A stretch of 64,000 bases of DNA, taken from positions 71,658,712 to 71,722,711 of the forward strand of contig CM056581.1 in the NCBI GenBank assembly GCA_029721435.1, written 5' to 3'. Below are positions 62,641 through 64,000 of the stretch, piece after piece; position 1 is the stretch's first letter, and each line of letters begins with the position of its first letter. The DNA comes from Gymnothorax reevesii (lineage: Eukaryota > Chordata > Actinopteri > Anguilliformes > Muraenidae). The notes beneath the pieces are model-generated. The model made no database searches. It had not been told where the DNA came from and was given only the letters and a program-made list of their open reading frames with translations. The translations under genes and the position numbers were made by a program.

Positions 62641-64000
62641 ACAGTAATCGAAATACGGTGCTCCATGAGTGTTTTGATTTTTGTAAATTTTCCAGCATGT
62701 TTAGACTTTCAAAAGAGCAATTCTTTTATAAATATTATTGGGGGCGCTATAGAGCCATTATGCCCCATTTAGTGCCAATTGATGGATGTATTGAAGAGAA
62801 TAAGACAGTTCTAATTTTTGGATGGTTTTGCAAGTTTTGGAGCATTCTAAGGCCTTAAAACGTGTGTTCATAAAATTTGGAAAAACACAGGAAATAGCTC
62901 ATAGCTCATTTCCTGTTTGGCAAAAAAATTTCAAAAAATTAACAATTGCGGAGAATGACTGATGCAATGATCATGTCAAATTTCATGAACTTTCAAGCAC
63001 TTTTATCTGAACATGCCCATATCTAGAGGGCGCTGTGGAGCCACCTGGCATCTCTCGATTTAAAATAAGCATATATCTATACTTGGGCGGACAATTTTAT
63101 CAAGCTTGGAAAGTTTCAGGCAAATCCCACAAAGTATGTGGAATTGAAAGCAACTTCTTGTTTCATGGCAGGACATCAAAATTCGCCATTACGCCACGGA
63201 TGCATCGTTCGATGAAATTAAAAAAGCTTCGCAATTTAACGTCAGCAAGGTTGTTAGATATTAAATGCCAAATTTTAGGTTGATCGGATAAAATCTCTAG
63301 GGGGAGTTCGTAAAAGTACGACACCTGTGAATGGCAAAAAAAAAAAAAAAGTTGCAATTTCAATTAAAAATGGCAGCCTTCCTGTTGAGTCTAGGTCATG
63401 GCACCAAGAGACTTTTTTGTAGGTCTCGGCATATTCCACATGTCTACCGAATTTCATACATGTGGGTTTACCGGGCTGCGAGGGCTGCTTATTTGAAATT
63501 TTCCAGGGGGCGCTATAATGCCATTTTTGCCATGTCGATTTGTAAGTTTTTTGTCAGAGTAATACGAATGATGGTTTTTATACATTTACAAAATTTTGTG
63601 AGTTTTCGAACATGCTGAGACCCTCAAAAGGGCAATTCTTTTAAAAATCTGATTGGGGGCGCTAAAGAGCCATTGTGCCAAATTTAGTGTAAATTGATGT
63701 ATAAAATTGAAGAAAATAAGACAATTATAATTTGTGCAACTTTTTGCAAGATTTTGAGTATTCTAAGGCTCCAAACACGTGTTTCTAAAATTTGGAAAAA
63801 CGCAGGAAATGGCTCATAGCTCACTTCCTGTTTGGCCAAAAAACTTCAAAAAAATTACCATCACTCGACATGACAAACGCAATGACCACACCAAATTTCA
63901 TGAACATTAAAGCACTTTTATCTCAACATGGCCGTGTCAAGAGGGCGCTGTGGAGCCACTTGACCACACCCAATCCAATATCAACATGTGGGTATACTTG
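62641..64000. repeat. Complex repeat, units 4-5 (continues past the window)
   Basis: Same block order as 60,058-61,868, with gggggcgct at 62,741 and 63,655 (914 bp apart). Unit 5 is close to unit 2: both have ttatacatttacaaaatttt, a gattgggggcgctaaagagc core and ccacacccaatc. The unit ends outside the window. No coding potential is seen. Confidence 0.8.

Noticed and set aside
60240..63618. ORFs of 60-130 codons in the complex repeats, including one rich in leucine and serine at 62,131-62,523 (-)
   Set aside because: They lack conserved domains. The leucine/serine run is the translated AAG microsatellite, and the homologous units do not keep the frames open.
1..64000. tRNA, rRNA or other structured RNA genes
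   Set aside because: No cloverleaf with A and B boxes and no rRNA core sequence was recognised. The gctgc/gcagc arms at 62,441 are too short to support an RNA gene.

Overview
The window is eukaryotic repeat DNA, most likely from a teleost fish. A cyprinid is plausible but cannot be proven from sequence alone. I see no host protein-coding gene, rRNA or tRNA. It has three parts: a long AT-rich tandem satellite, one DIRS-type tyrosine-recombinase retrotransposon inserted in that satellite, and a block of older, diverged complex repeats beyond the array edge.

Positions 1-51,560 and 57,515-60,057 are one satellite array with a monomer of about 353 bp: roughly 146 monomers left of the insertion and 7 right of it. 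Three monomer types alternate. Type A reads tacaagcacattgg then ggtggcat. Type B is 352 bp and reads cacacggattg, gcaaattggacaaattgctg and acgaacagattc. Type C reads ccataaaaacac then atggatggcat. Hybrids are frequent. Private mutations recur at fixed distances and reveal higher-order structure: a 4,228-bp 12-mer in direct tandem (6,303-14,758), a 2,470-bp 7-mer in tandem (19,522-24,461), and many shuffled blocks of 2 to 34 monomers. The short ORFs that recur on both strands are by-products of the repeat.

Positions 51,561-57,514 (5,954 bp, GC-rich) are a DIRS1-like element on the + strand. It has inverted terminal repeats with different outer tips, a leader with four 68-bp repeats, a gag-like ORF (52,210-53,745), and a pol frame (54,421-57,108) encoding reverse transcriptase, RNase H, a degenerate Dam-methyltransferase-like domain and a tyrosine recombinase. 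An internal complementary region (57,183-57,277) mirrors both outer tips. The ICR records the circle junction, with a single GTT. The integration site shows that GTT on both sides with no loss of satellite sequence, as expected for recombinase-mediated integration of a circle. gag and pol share one reading frame, interrupted by TGA at 53,743 and TAA at 54,418. The copy therefore looks young (148 bp of identical ITR) but probably cannot make full-length pol.

Positions 60,058-64,000 hold a nested repeat with a period of about 0.91 kb. The core GGCGCT occurs 14 times at spacings near 149, 286 and 480 bp. An (AAG)12 run at 62,398-62,435 is followed by what looks like the head of a second copy. 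No coding capacity is credible there.
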